Of a stretch of DNA of 64,000 nt, positions 1 through 10,934 are shown one piece after another. Numbering within the stretch: position 1 is the stretch's first letter; the number at the start of each line of letters is the position of its first letter. A program made the translations under genes and the position numbers. This stretch comes from Liolophura sinensis. Lineage: Eukaryota; Mollusca; Polyplacophora; Chitonida; Chitonidae. Under the pieces are notes generated by a model, which was not told the origin of the DNA, did not search any database, and saw nothing but the letters and a program-made list of their open reading frames with translations. Location: positions 29,583,732 to 29,647,731 of the forward strand of contig NC_088304.1 of NCBI RefSeq assembly GCF_032854445.1, given 5' to 3'.

Positions 1-1285
1 TTGTATGTACACCTCCATTTTCCTGCTTGTATGTAGTCCTCCTATTTGCCGCTTGTATGTAGTCCTCCTATTTACTGCTTGTATGTTGTCCTCCTATTTG
101 CCGCCAGATGTAGTCCTCCTATTCATTGCTTGTATGTACACCTCCTTTTTCCTGCTTGTATGTAGTCCTCCTATTTGCTGCTTGTATGTAGTCCTCCTAT
201 TTACTGCTTGTATGTACACCTCCTTTTTCCTGCTTGTATGTAGTCCTCCTGTTTGCTGCTTGTATATAGTCTTTCTGTTTTCTGTTTGTATGTAGTCCTC
301 CTATTTGCTGCTTGTATGTAGTCTTCCTTTTTCCTGCTTGTATGTAGTCCTCCTATTTACTGTTTGTATGTAGTCCTCCTATTTGCCGCCAGATGTAGTC
401 CTCCTATTTACTGCTTGTATGTACACCTCCTTTTTCCTGCTTGTATGTAATCCTCCTATTTGCTGCTTGTATGTAGTCCTCCTATTTACTGCTTGTATGT
501 ACACCTCCTTTTTCCTGCTTGTATGTGGTCCTCCTATTTACTGCTTGTATGTAGTCCTCCTATTTACTGCTTGTATGTAGTCCTCCTATTCATTGCTTGT
601 ATGTAGTCTCCTTATTTGCTGCTTGTATGTAATCCTCCTATTTGCTTCTTGTATGTAGTCCTCTTATTTGCTACTTGTATGTAATCCTCCTGTTTCCTGC
701 ATGTGTGTAGTCCTCCTATTTACTGCTTGTATGTACACCTCCTTTTTCCTGCTTGTATGTAGTCCTCCTATTTGCTGCTTGTATGTAGTCCTCCTATTTA
801 CTGCTTGTATGTACACCTCCTTTTTCCTGCTTGTATGTAGTCCTCCTGTTTGCTGCTTGTATATAGTCCTCCTGTTTTCTGTTTGTATGTAGTCCTCCTA
901 TTTGCCGCTTGTATGTAGTCTTCCTTTTTCCTGCTTGTATGTAGTCCTCCTATTCACTGCTTGTATGTGGTCCTCTTATTTGCCGCCAGATGTAGTCCTC
1001 CTATTTGCTGCTTGTATGTACACCTCCTTTTTCCTGCTTGTATGTAGTCCTCCTGTTTGCTGCTTGTATATAGTCCTCCTGTTTTCTGTTTGTATGTAGT
1101 CCTCCTATTTGCTGCTTGTATGTAATCCTCCTGTTTGCTTCTTGTATGTAGTCCTCTTATTTGCTACTTGTGTGTAATCCTCCTGTTTCCTGCCTGTGTG
1201 TAGTCCTCCTATTTGCCGCTTGTATGTAGTCCTCCTATTTGCTGCTTTTATATAATCCTCCTATTTGCTGCTTTTATGTAATTTT
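1..1285. repeat. 26-bp minisatellite with 78-bp higher-order period
   Basis: About 49 tandem units of roughly 26 bp, each built on TGTATGTAGTCCTCCTATTT plus a short variable end. One variant unit carries TGTATGTACACCTCC followed by TTTTTCCTGCT, and it recurs mainly every third unit, giving a 78-bp higher-order period. Because 78 is divisible by three, plus-strand frames stay open for 65-96 residues with a 26-residue repeat, but no frame spans the array and I treat these as by-products. A few units (near 105, 390 and 985) carry GCCGCCAGATG in place of GCCGCTTGTATG, a shared 25-bp variant. The array runs off the left edge, so its full size is unknown. Confidence 0.95.
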
Positions 1286-1299
1286 CTGTTGACTGTCGT

Positions 1300-1870
1300 A
1301 ACAAAGTCTCACTTAAGTTTGAAAATCATGTTTCTCATATTTTGTTTCATAAAGAGCACTGGGCCTAAACTTCTGGTCTGGACAAAAATGGCTTTGTAAA
1401 AAAGAACCGTGGAGATTTGTCGGGTACATGTACTTTGAGAAGACCATTGATTTACTCCGGTCAGTTGATTTACGGATGATGTGAGCTCGAAATCCATAGT
1501 ATTCGAGTTTTTGTAGAAGGATTTTGTGGTTGACAGTGTCAAAAGCTCTTGACATTTTGACATTTGACATCAAAAGCTTTAGACAGGTCAAGGAAAAACA
1601 TGACAGAATTTTGCTTGGCGTCCTTGGCAACTATGAGGTAGTTGTATAGAGTGCACGCCGCCTGGGTTGTAGAGTGCCTAGTTCTAAAACCAAATTGGTT
1701 GGCGAAACGATGTCATTGGCTGTCAGAAAATCATTCATCATGTTTACAACTATTTTTTTCATTACTTTGCTCAGACTAGGTAATACCGAGATAGGACTGT
1801 AGTTTGTGATGTCATTGGCGTCACCACTTTTCAAGATGGGAGTAATTTTTGCAGATTTCAAAACCGGATA
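1300..1870 (-). mobile_element. non-LTR retrotransposon (LINE) reverse-transcriptase fragment, frameshifted
   Basis: Read on the minus strand from 1861 down, the first frame gives a classic LINE RT segment: KITPILKSGD, then NYSPISVLPSLSKVM (consensus NYRPISVLP..SK..EK). It then loses frame near 1690. A second frame at about 1500-1545 gives FDTVNHKILLQKLEYYGFR (RT motif around FDT.NH..L). A third frame near 1330-1370 retains SLGPVLF, matching the G.VLGPLLF block. All three lie in the right order, so this is one RT domain broken by at least two frameshifts and several stops. The 5' endonuclease region and the catalytic YxDD block are absent. By family knowledge it belongs to the Jockey/CR1/L2-type group; the exact clade cannot be fixed by eye. 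The fragment abuts the 26-bp array. It is a pseudogene. Confidence 0.85.
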
Positions 1871-1974
1871 ACCATTTTACAACGTCCAAATTAATTGTCT
1901 CTAAAATCGGTTAATTTTATTGATTTGTCTTACACTTATCACTCGAACAAATATACAAAATACGTTATTGAATT

Positions 1975-2262
1975 CAGACAACGCTAGCCTGTCTATACGT
2001 CTTCATCATACACAATACACAATAGCCAGTAACAGTGATGAATATTAGAACCGTATTGGGAGTTTTCGGTTTATCAGTACGTGAATATAGTGTGTGGCAA
2101 GCAAACTGAGTATAGTTGACAAAGCAGATACCATAAATAGCCAGAATCGGTGGGCGGGAAAGGGTAGTGAAAGCAGAACGGTGTGTGTGCTGTGTCCATT
2201 CTTGTCCATTCCCTTTGGAGCTAAATTCCTGCACCGGTTTCTTGGGTTGATGACTTTCTCGC
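1975..2262 (-). repeat. dispersed repeat, family P copy 1 (inverted relative to copy 2)
   Basis: The reverse complement matches 16505-16795 along most of its length. Shared blocks include AAGAAACCGG next to CATCAACCC/CATCAAACC, the CTTTCCCG-CCACCGATTCTGG stretch, CAACTATACTCA, and TATTGTGTACTGTGTATGATG-like ends. The 86-residue minus-strand ORF here is not kept open in copy 2, so no protein is proposed. Confidence 0.7.
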
Positions 2263-2584
2263 TAATATAGGCTTTAACTACTTTAAGGGTTTTGAACTTT
2301 CCCCCATAAAGCTAATACCTTCCTAACTTGCATCATTTTCTTGGAAAGGCGTGAACCTGTACACCAAAAGTATCGGCAGTGGTTTAAATGGAACAGACAT
2401 TTCATATCACAATTTCAAGAAATTTGTTAACGATGAGGAGTCAGATATGTAGGCTCATTCAAAACTTATGTTTTCATCATAGTTTAAATCTTGTATAAAG
2501 TCCAGGTACAGCTACATTGCAGGGTAGAACATTTGCATTCAGTGACATTTTACCAGATAATACACAGTGATAAGATTCCACAAA

Positions 2585-3800
2585 GCACAAGTATACTAAC
2601 AAGGCTCGTGATTATTTGTCTATACTCGGTGATTTCTTCATGCAGGCGGTTCATCTAATAGAATCAAGAAACTGAGAGATAATGCTCAGTCAAATATTAC
2701 CCTGTGTTTAAGACGGATATTTCCATATTGATTTGAAACTGAAGTACAGCCAGTATACGTTACCTTTAACTGTTCAGTAGTTTAGGCACGACGCTCGGCC
2801 AGTCCTGCGTGACAAACAGCTTTGTCTGTGTGTCCTCTGCTATCGCTCTGACATTCCTAAGTCTCCCAGTAGGGATCCCAGAAGAGACCCATAGTAACTG
2901 GTCGGATTGGTACGGGATGGTCTCCTTAGGCGGCTAAATGTCCTCTGTTCCATTAGAGGACGTAGGTGTTCATGAATGACAAGCCGATCGATGCTACCAA
3001 TTGCAAATGAGCTACAACCTAAATATCAAAAACATCATCTACACATTGTCGACCATTGATGGGTGTCTCTAACATTAAATAATAGGATCCGATCAATGGC
3101 ATCAGTTCAAATCAGCACAGTCGACTCACAGGATTCAGGTCTCCACTGGATGCAAAGGCTGGATATCAATATTCACAGGTTGTTTTGGGCAAACTGTTTG
3201 TATGACAAATTTTCTATTGTTATGTAAAGTTTGTCAGTCGAAAATTTAGAACCAAAGTGTTTGTTTCTTCTTCTTCTCCTCCTAATTATTTCGGAGGTTG
3301 TCCCTTTTCTGGTGAGAACAAGGTGGAACAAGTGACGGGAAACACATCATGTCACCAATATACTTCCCTTAACGGTCCAGAAATATTTCAGCCAAGCATA
3401 TTGTTGTAAAGTTTCAAAGCTGATAAAATCCTAACATATGTTATATTACTTTATATTGGAAATTAGATAAAGTTTCGAAATGTTGGCAGTTGTGTCCAGA
3501 TGACGAATCAACTCAGATCAGAATCTGTATGGCTGTCTGTGCCACTATTCCACCCAGTACCCAGACAAATATATCTTCATTATCACAAGCAAGTCCATTT
3601 ATGCGGACATTATATGCGAATATTCCATGTAATATTTAACATCTACCAAAAGACAGGCGGTTGAGCTATTCCCCTGACAGACAGCACTTTACTGGGATAG
3701 ATCCAAGAAATTGTTTTCCATATTTCACGAGATAATGATAAAGACAGACTATACGAACAAGTTGGAATGACACCAAGGGCATATCTATAATAATTTCGAA
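2585..3800 (+). repeat. dispersed repeat family A, long copy
   Basis: Shares a fixed order of blocks with copies near 15.2-16.2 (inverted), 28.2-29.4 and 31.2-32.0 kb. The blocks are: GGCTCGTGATTATTTGTCTAT; GACAAACAGCTTTGTCTGTGTG; GACAAGCCGATCGATGCT; GATTCAGGTCTCCAC with a following ATTCACAGGT; GTGACGGGAAACACA; then CAGATCAGAATCTGTATGGC, TTCCACCCAGTACCCAGAC, TTCATTATCACAAGCA and a terminal GGAATGACACCAAGGGCA. The copies are diverged by eye. No terminal repeats, target-site duplication or long ORF were found, so the element class is unknown. Confidence 0.75.
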
Positions 3801-3804
3801 TCTC

Positions 3805-4075
3805 GGAGCGTTAGCAGCGGACACGTACATGTGGACAAGGCGTTAGTCAGACATCATTCCAGGAGCTGCCTGATTAATCTACTAAACCGTTGATAATAAA
3901 TGTCAAATGCACTCTGTTATGTAGGCGTATTTAGACTTTGCTTCAGATTTGATTCATCAGATATGTGTCTTAACTGCAACTACATATCTGAGTAAATATA
4001 ATCGTTGAGTGTCTTGATATTGTGATATGACTTGTCCCTTTTATGTAAGTTGTTAACTGTGTATATGTATATATA
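3805..4075. other. no gene seen
   Basis: AT-rich sequence between the end of a family A copy and the GT-rich tract. I see no credible ORF or motif. Confidence 0.5.
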
Positions 4076-4114
4076 ATGGGAGATAACCACCGCGCGGATT
4101 CTCTCTTCGGCTAC

Positions 4115-4265
4115 GGTGATTCGTGTATGCGCGTGTGTGCGTGCGTAAGAGTATGCGTGTTTGTGTGCGTGCGTGTATGTGTGTGTGTGAGTGCTTGCGT
4201 GTATGCGTTTGTTTATGCGTGTGTGGGTTGTGCGTGTATGCGCGCGTGTGGGTGCATGTGTGTAT
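4115..4265. repeat. GT-rich (TGCG/TGTG) microsatellite tract
   Basis: Imperfect run of TGCGTG/TGTGTG dinucleotide and hexanucleotide repeats of about 150 bp. It generates Cys/Val-rich frames on the plus strand and His/Thr-rich frames on the minus strand (74-127 residues), which are low-complexity by-products. Confidence 0.9.
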
Positions 4266-4479
4266 AAATAGCCACACGTAACCGGTGAAATATGGCCTCG
4301 TGACTTTACCTCTGCCAGAGTGTGAATGTGTTTCGTGCCTAATTTCGTGCTATGATATTTCACGGAGGCAGCAGTATAAATATGCCGGCAATGGGTTTGG
4401 CGTGTTACAAAAGATACGTCGTCATGGTGAAGACGAAATACTTCTGAAAACGATCCCTAAAAAGTAACCAAACAAATAT

Positions 4480-5010
4480 CAACATAAACGTAAATTACTC
4501 AAAAATTAAATTCCGCAACCATTTTTTGCATATGAAAATGTGGCTTCCAGTGCAATTTATGCATGCTGATAACTTGATTGTGGAGGCATTGCATTGACCA
4601 ATTTCTGGAGTTGACAAAGAGGACAATTTTCTCGGTCTTCACAGTAATGCATTCAGAATATTCTTGACTAAACACTTTGCAAACATGCGAAAATATGTAA
4701 GAATTACAGGAGAAACTCTAGTTAATTAGAGTTATGATAGAGGCTGGCTTTAATTTTAAAATAACATCAAAACTGTTACTTTGCAAAAACAGCCGGGACT
4801 ACCACTGTATTGACGACAGATCGGCTCTAGGTAGAAAAGATTTTCACACGAAGACCTGCTGGGCGGGACCAAGCAAACTGTTACATATACTGACCGACGC
4901 GGGAAACGTCAGATACAAATCAACACAATCAAACACGTGCAAGGCCTCTGAGTAGTAGAGCGCACAAGTAAAACGGCGTAGCCTTATCTATAAGAGCCAA
5001 TCAGTCGGCT
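4480..5010. other. no gene seen
   Basis: Non-repetitive AT-rich DNA. The longest frame is 73 residues with no recognisable domain, and there is no splice or promoter signal I would defend. Confidence 0.5.
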
Positions 5011-5015
5011 AAACC

Positions 5016-5104
5016 GGATAGATTTCACTATGTAACATCTTCACGATTTATTTATCGTTCCGCCCCGTCAAAATCGTGAAGATGTTACATTATGAACTCT
5101 ATCC
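5016..5104. repeat. inverted repeat, 34-bp arms with 21-bp loop
   Basis: The left arm (5016-5049) starts GGATAG and ends with TAACATCTTCACGATTT. The right arm (5071-5104) reads AAATCGTGAAGATGTTA and ends in CTATCC. The inner 20 bp pair perfectly, and the outer 14 bp pair with about three mismatches. The loop contains TTTATCGTTCCGCCCC. It could be a miniature hairpin element, a recombination footprint or a transcribed hairpin. No ORF is associated. Confidence 0.85.
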
Positions 5105-5289
5105 TATACATGGTGTATTGTATGTTATTGTATGTACATGTACTAAAAAATTAAAAATTTGACCCGCATGATTTCTTCATGATTATCACGTTCAAAATGC
5201 AACAATATAAGGTAAGGCAACAGGTAAGACCGGCACCTAATATCCAGATTGCTCCTCTAACAGCACATTTCTAAGAATCTCTTTTCATC

Positions 5290-5545
5290 ATGAACAACAT
5301 GTCTGTAGCGTCATCCAAACTTTGTCAACAAATATCCTCTCAGATAGATGGGAATAGAGTTCTATCAATGATAAATTCCTGTCTGTAGATAGATAAAGCT
5401 GGTTGGCCACAAAATACTTGACTGTCGTAACACGACTCTAGTCCTGGGAGGCAGACTTAAGCCCACTGAGGAGGGATATCTGATCTGGTTTTAGAAATTC
5501 GCTAAAAACAGGACATATCAGAATATGCCAAGGTAAGCCTCCCAG
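5290..5545 (+). repeat. dispersed repeat family B, copy 1
   Basis: Shares blocks with 9500-9765 and 19740-19960 in the same order: CTCAGATAGATGGG-like, CTGTC..AGATAAAGCTGG, GGCCACAAAATACTTG, ACTGTCGTAACACG, CTTTAAGC/CTTAAGCCCACTGAGG. The copies are strongly diverged and the family is unassigned. Confidence 0.55.
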
Positions 5546-6039
5546 CCTTTTGCTCGGACACGTCAGAATGGGAAGAATATCGTCTAAGTCAGACGTTATA
5601 TTATACGACTGTTGATCGATAAAGAAGAGTGCACTATATTTGGGTTTCTTTATATGTACAGCACAGATGAAAGTGAAGTATTTGACCATAACTTTAGATA
5701 GCCTCTTTTATCCAGCCGTCACTCAAATGACAGGGCTTATTTTGGGGGAAAAGTTCGAGTCGCACAAGTGTGTTATACCTTGTTAAGCTTCTGATTTGTC
5801 TGTTTAATGGCGACAACGGAAAGATCGGAACAAAATTACGCCAAGGAAATAAATGACATGAAATAAATGTGTTTTGTACTGCATTTAGGTATTTCGAGAT
5901 ATCAGAGTTTGGAAATTAAACCGTTAAACATTGCATGAGGTGTATGGAATTCCAGTGTCTATGACTTGATAAATTGCTACCCGCTGATTGAGACATTGAT
6001 TTTGAACTTTTGCCAACGTGTATTCAGATTTGGTGACAA

Positions 6040-6775
6040 GCAGCAGATTCTGCTCCATATCTGTGACAAGGATCTCCTCCATGCCTGTAAACAAGCGTGA
6101 CACACCATTCCCCTCCATGTTTTTTGACAAGAGTGACACACCATTCTTCTCCATGTTTGTGACAAGAATGACACACGATTCTCTTCCATGTTTGTGACAA
6201 GAATGGCACACCATTCTCTTCCATGTTTGTCACGGGTGTCACACACGATTCTCCTCCAAGTTTCTGACAAAACGTGACAGCGCATTCACCTCCATGTTTG
6301 TGACAAGCTTGACAGACGATTTTCTCCAATATTTTTGACAAGCGTGACACATGATTCTCTTCCATGCTTGTAACAAGCCTGAAAGACGATTCTTCTCCAT
6401 ATTTGTGACAAGCGTGACACACGATTCTTCTCCATGCTTGTGACAAGCATGACAGATGATACTCCTCCATATTTCTGACAAAATGTGTCAGTGGATTATC
6501 CTCCTTGCCTGTGAAAAGCGTGACAGACAACTCTCCCCCCATATTTGTGACAAGCTTGACCCATGATTCTCCTCATATCTGGGACAAGTGTGACAGATGA
6601 TTTCCCCCATGTTTATAACAAAACGTGACAGCGCATTCACCTCCATGTTAGTGAAAAGCCTGACAGACGACTCTCATCCATATTTGTGACAAGCGTGACA
6701 CACCATTCTCCGCATGTTTATGACAAGAGTGATACGATTCTCCTCCATACTTGTGACAAGCGTGACATACGACCA
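6040..6775. repeat. 35-bp minisatellite
   Basis: About 21 units of 35 bp (unit starts at 6151, 6186, 6221 and 6256 are exactly 35 apart). The core is CCATGTTTGTGACAAG followed by TGACACACGATTCTC. Because 35 is not a multiple of three, each minus-strand frame cycles through repeat phases, giving several overlapping frames of 80-172 residues. These are treated as by-products of the array. Confidence 0.95.
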
Positions 6776-7004
6776 TCAATGAGCTCAGTTCAATCAGTGT
6801 ATTCAACGACTGATTTACAAAGGTGTTTACATATAATAAAATTTCTTTAAAAAACTGGAAGATATCGTCAGATAATTCTAGTCTTATACCGATGACAAGA
6901 ATGGTCTTTCAATTCTAAGTGGTCTAGTATTTATCAAATATAGCATGTTATTAATTTCACACAGGTAGATGAGTTTGTTATTATTCATCCATACCTAATG
7001 GAGC

Positions 7005-7325
7005 CGCCTCCGTGGCCTGATGGTTAGAGGGCGTCGGCAGATGTGGGAGCAAACGCATGTCGGATCGTACCAAAGACTTCAAACACGGCACTTGTTGCTG
7101 CCTCGCTTGGCGATGAGCACTGAGAGATCAGAGAAAGGAAGCAGGACTGGTTGGTACGGTTATTGGGCATGATGTCATGTCTGGGGTCTTCGCTGGTAGC
7201 ACTTTGGCGGCATGAACTCAACAGGAAGACACAGTCCGTATACACACACCTTTAGACTTCTCGTCGTCATTTCATTCATAAATTGATAAGTACGAGGTCA
7301 AACCTCAAGCATGTATACATACATA
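7005..7325 (+). mobile_element. tRNA-derived SINE, family 1, full-length-like copy
   Basis: The head at 7005-7080 resembles a tRNA: GTGGCCTGATGGTTAGAGG (box A-like) and CGGATCGTACC (degenerate box B-like). The body contains CTCGCTTGGCGATGAGCACT, CACTTTGGCGGCATGAAC and GAAGACACAGT. The 3' part has CTCGTCGTCAT, then AATTGATAAGTACGAGGTC with AAACCTCAAGC and ends in an ATACATAC run. Matching copies lie at 18462-18775 (minus) and 34270-34685 (plus, headless). The 73-residue minus ORF inside it is incidental. Confidence 0.8.
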
Positions 7326-7329
7326 CCGA

Positions 7330-8125
7330 AAGGAGATTCAAAAATGATACAAATGTTAATCTTCTCGTATAGCAATCAATATAGCTTAAATGGACAACTA
7401 CAAAAACATATCTGCTGTTGTGGAGGATTTGTGAGATGTAATTTATTCCACACTTAATTATGAAACCAAAAGAAAAACAAATAGAGTTTCATAGAGTGTC
7501 TGACAAAGGAGAAAAAAAAAAGTAAAAGTAGTTGCCAGGGACGACTTTGCCATAGACACGATTCGTCTTTTTTGTTTTCTCGTGAATCGTTACTGAACAC
7601 AACATCGATCATAAATTCGTGACGGCTTCTCCCTTACAGGAAGACAACTTGTAGCCAAAAAGCTACAACCGAGAAAAAAGTGTTACTGTCAAAACATGCG
7701 TTCAATAAAATATCACCATAGTAGCGTTATCTAACATACATTCTGTGTGAGATTATTTTCCAAAATTGAAAAAAATACCGGCTTTTGATTGGCTTGATCT
7801 TGGCTTCGGGAAGCGGTTATATCAAACTTGCCAAATCCATACTTCATCATGACTTCATAATGGCATCTTTACAAAAGAGTTTTGTTGCTCGGGCTTCTCT
7901 CTACCAAAAAATATGCTGTCCGGACATTCAATTGTGACCTTCTCGAATGCTTTAAATATTTACAAAGCTCTTCAAGGGAGATGTTTTTTTTTTTCTTTTG
8001 GAGTCAAAAATTACTTTGTGTCTTGCTCACGAAATCGACGGAAGAGAGTCATAAAAATTATGCGGAGAAAACTTCCACATCTCTCAGTCAGATCTGGGAT
8101 CAGATTTTCAGAACTTAAAAAGGTT
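7330..8125. other. no gene seen; contains diverged direct repeat with 8500-8745
   Basis: AT-rich sequence. 7690-7870 resembles 8580-8745 (GTTATCTAACATACATTCT versus GTTATCTCATGTACATACG, TGAGATTATTT, GCCAAATCCATA versus GCTAAATCCATA), which suggests an old local duplication. The two 78-89 residue plus frames near 7.9-8.2 kb show no domain and run into an AAAC microsatellite. Confidence 0.5.
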
Positions 8126-8129
8126 AACA

Positions 8130-8160
8130 AACAAACAAACAAACAAACAAACAAACAAAA
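8130..8160. repeat. (AAAC)n microsatellite
   Basis: About seven to eight perfect tandem AAAC units. This is an ordinary short tandem repeat. Confidence 0.95.
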
Positions 8161-8164
8161 CGCG

Positions 8165-8980
8165 TTTGTCAAGGCCAGATAACCGAATGTACGGACACCA
8201 ACATAATAAAATGTAGAACGTCATAAACACAGTACATGTATAGCCCATTTACTTTCTTACCGCAGTCCATGTCTATATCTGGCTTCTTACGGCAAATATT
8301 AATCTGTATTCCTGAGTACGCCCCTATAACAGCATGCCTTCACGTGGGCTGACTGTGGAGCTCTCGTATCTAACATAGGCCTAATACCAGCCCGGCACTC
8401 CCCCATTAGCACCGAAGCAGTTTCTGTCATGAGTCCTAAATCTCAATTTTCTTAGGCAGACTATGTTCTTGGAGTTGCTATTGAACATCAGATCGATCCC
8501 TACCTCGCGACGGTACTCCAGCAAAAGTCTGTAACGTGAAATAGGTTACAGCCAAAATTTTGTGCGGGAAAAGAAGACTCGCATATACTCGGTAAAGTAT
8601 CATCGTACCGGTGTTATCTCATGTACATACGGTTTGAGATTATTTCTTCGGATTACAAAAATAATCGACTTGTTGAACTTAGCTATGAGAATGGATTAGA
8701 TATTAAATTTGCTAAATCCATATTTATGACTTGATAGTGACGTCGTAAAAATAATTTTCTCTTGATAGTATTTAATGTTACTCATACCTTTTCCATTATG
8801 GCTTAAAACGGTAGGACAAAATGTTTTGGGGACATTTTTGAGTAAATGGTCAGATTTCGGTGCATCCTAATTGTTTTGATGTCAAACTTAATATTACACG
8901 TACGCTATAAAATGTCTAGCAAAACTCTACATATAACCAATCGTTTTCTTTTTAGAACAAGAAAAGATTTTGAACTTTCT
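8165..8980. other. no gene seen
   Basis: Unique-looking AT-rich DNA, apart from 8500-8745, which is the second copy of the diverged repeat described at 7690-7870. No supported ORF. Confidence 0.45.
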
Positions 8981-9011
8981 TTATCATCTACACCAACACA
9001 ATGGAGAGATT

Positions 9012-9370
9012 TGACTCGTCAAGTAGATATGTGAAGAACACATTTACACTTGACTCGTCAGGTAGATATGTGAAAAACACATTTACACCTGACTCGCCAG
9101 ATAGATATGTGAAGAACACATTTAAACTTGACTCGTGAAGTAGATATGTGAAGAACACATTTACACTTGACTCGTGAAGTAGATATGTGAAGAACACATT
9201 TACACTTGACTCGTGAAGCAGATATGTGAAGAACACATTTACTCTTGACTCGTGAAGTAGATATGTGAAGAACACATTTACACTTGACTCGTGAAGCAGA
9301 TATGTGAAGAACACATTTACACTTGACTGGTGAAGTAGATATGTGAAGAACACATTTACACTTAACATGG
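9012..9370. repeat. 39-bp minisatellite
   Basis: Nine consecutive 39-bp units (9012, 9051, 9090, 9129 and onward), core GACTCGTGAAGTAGATATGT then GAAGAACACATTTACACTT. 39 is divisible by three, so the minus strand holds a 141-residue frame (8988-9413) built on a 13-residue repeat, VNVFFTYLLHESS, rich in aromatic and aliphatic residues. A second minus frame, with repeat CKCVLHIST, is equally open. With two open frames and near-identical units there is no evidence for translation. Confidence 0.93.
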
Positions 9371-9499
9371 ATAAAAATACAAAAAGCCATATTCCGGGTT
9401 TGAACTGCACCATGTATATGGTGAGAGACTGCTGATGTTAGAACTTACTAAAACATGAGTGTTTACAGATTAGAGACGGCCCACACGTTACGTCCGTGT

Positions 9500-9765
9500 T
9501 GTTGCCTCAGTAGTCTCAGTACTTTTGCCAGAGTCGTGTATTGATCATCAGCCAGTTTGCTAAAAAGTATCATCTCAGACGGATAGATGTGATTAATGTT
9601 CTGTCAAAAACTCATTCTTGGGGATCATAGATAAAGCTGACCGACCACAAAACGGCTTGGCTGCCCTAACACGGGCTTGGCCGGCTTTAAGCACATTGTC
9701 CATGAATATTTACCCTTGTTTGGGAAAGAAATCTTCCAAATATGTCGGGTCTAATGAACGTAGGT
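9500..9765 (+). repeat. dispersed repeat family B, copy 2
   Basis: Shows CATCTCAGACGGATAGATGT, TTCTGTCAAAAACTCA, GATAAAGCTGACCGACCACA and CTTTAAGCACATTG in the same order as family B copy 3 (19740-19960). The element is of unknown class. Confidence 0.6.
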
Positions 9766-9769
9766 TCTC

Positions 9770-10640
9770 CAAAACTATCCTCTGACAAACTATATAGCCA
9801 GAATGTCTCTTACAATTTAATGTAATATAACCCATCTCAAGTTACGCCAAGACATCCCTTTTTTCATCGACTTTTTGTGATTCTGTTCTTATTCTCTGCA
9901 TGCGTTTCAAAAAATGGCATTTTCAGCCACACTTCAATAGACCTTCAGGTTTCAACGACTACAGTGTTTACACTTCCATACTCCTCACCGTGGCAGTGCC
10001 GTGCATATTATTGGCGAATGCTGTTAGTTTTACTTCTTTTCAAACATACAGCAGAGCTATACTACTGACGCCCGTTTTACAAAGCACATGTCGGGTAAGT
10101 ACGACGTGAAAGTCTAGGCATTCATACATTCATTTACGTCCGGGTTAAGTGAATCTATCTTTCCCTGCGACCAGTACTGTAGGTATTACGTCGTCATTGT
10201 AGATATGGGAGCGTGGTGCAACGTGCGCTTTGTCAAACCGGACACCGAACTACATAAGGAGAGTTTCAAATTCAGTGCCCATTCGGCGCAAGACGTAACA
10301 CTGCTGAAGCATCTGGTTCCGGTAAATAAGTGAGAAGAATACACATTTGTATAATACACTGCGTACTGTTTTTCAGCTTTTTCACCAGTTCAGTGTTGGA
10401 AAATAGTTACCACACACTTAGTTTAGGCAGGATGACCTCTTATTTTATCTAATTAAGTCATATACTTTATATGTTATGGTGATAATTAAGATGAAGCCAA
10501 ACAAATTAGGTAATTTTTTGCTGCTCTGTTGGTAAACATTTCTGTAGCATCGTGGAAAAAACGTATCATGTGCAATCTGAAACATCAGTGGTGTCCATTT
10601 CTGATGTTCACATACAGTTTTGTTGGAAGCCAGTTGGCGT
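9770..10640. other. no gene seen; possible SINE tail near 10095
   Basis: Largely unassigned. 10095-10132 reads AGTACGACGTGAAAGTC followed by CATTCATACATTCATT, which resembles the SINE family 1 tail without its body. No supported ORF. Confidence 0.4.
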
Positions 10641-10649
10641 ATCCTCTGT

Positions 10650-10930
10650 GTTTGGGCAAAACCTGCGGACGTCTGCAACACGGCACTTCCCACAGAAATG
10701 GGCGAAAACAATTTCATTGTCGGGGCAGGGTCTGCAGACGTCCGGAACACAACACTTTCCACAGAAATGGACTGAAAACAATTTTAGTGTCGGGGCAGGG
10801 TCTGCAGACGTCTGGAACACAACACTTTCCACAGAAATGGACTGAAAACAATTTAAGTGTTGGCGCAGGGTTTGCAGACGTTTGGAACACTGCACTTCCC
10901 ACGGAAATGGGCTGAAAACAATTTAAGTGT
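10650..10930. repeat. 70-bp minisatellite
   Basis: About four units at exact 70-bp spacing (CGGGGCAGGG at 10721 and 10791, CGGCGCAGGG-like at 10861). Each contains TCTGCAGACGT, GGAACAC and CACAGAAATGG. Period 70 rotates reading frames, so the four overlapping ORFs (95-128 residues) on both strands are by-products. Confidence 0.93.
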
Positions 10931-10934
10931 TAAG

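Noticed and set aside
1-1285. CRISPR-like direct repeat array
   Set aside because: There are no unique spacers, units are contiguous, and the window is from an animal genome. The same holds for the other short arrays.
3980-4363. His/Thr-rich ORF on the minus strand
   Set aside because: It is the complement of the GT-rich tract, low complexity in every frame.
5977-6542. Cys/His-rich minus ORFs (up to 172 codons) resembling zinc-finger spacing
   Set aside because: The period is 35 bp, so each frame passes through all phases of the repeat. The Cys and His spacing follows the unit and lacks a finger consensus.
5924-7245. Functional tRNA gene at the SINE head near 7010
   Set aside because: Box B is degenerate, no cloverleaf can be closed, and the sequence continues into a SINE body shared with other copies.
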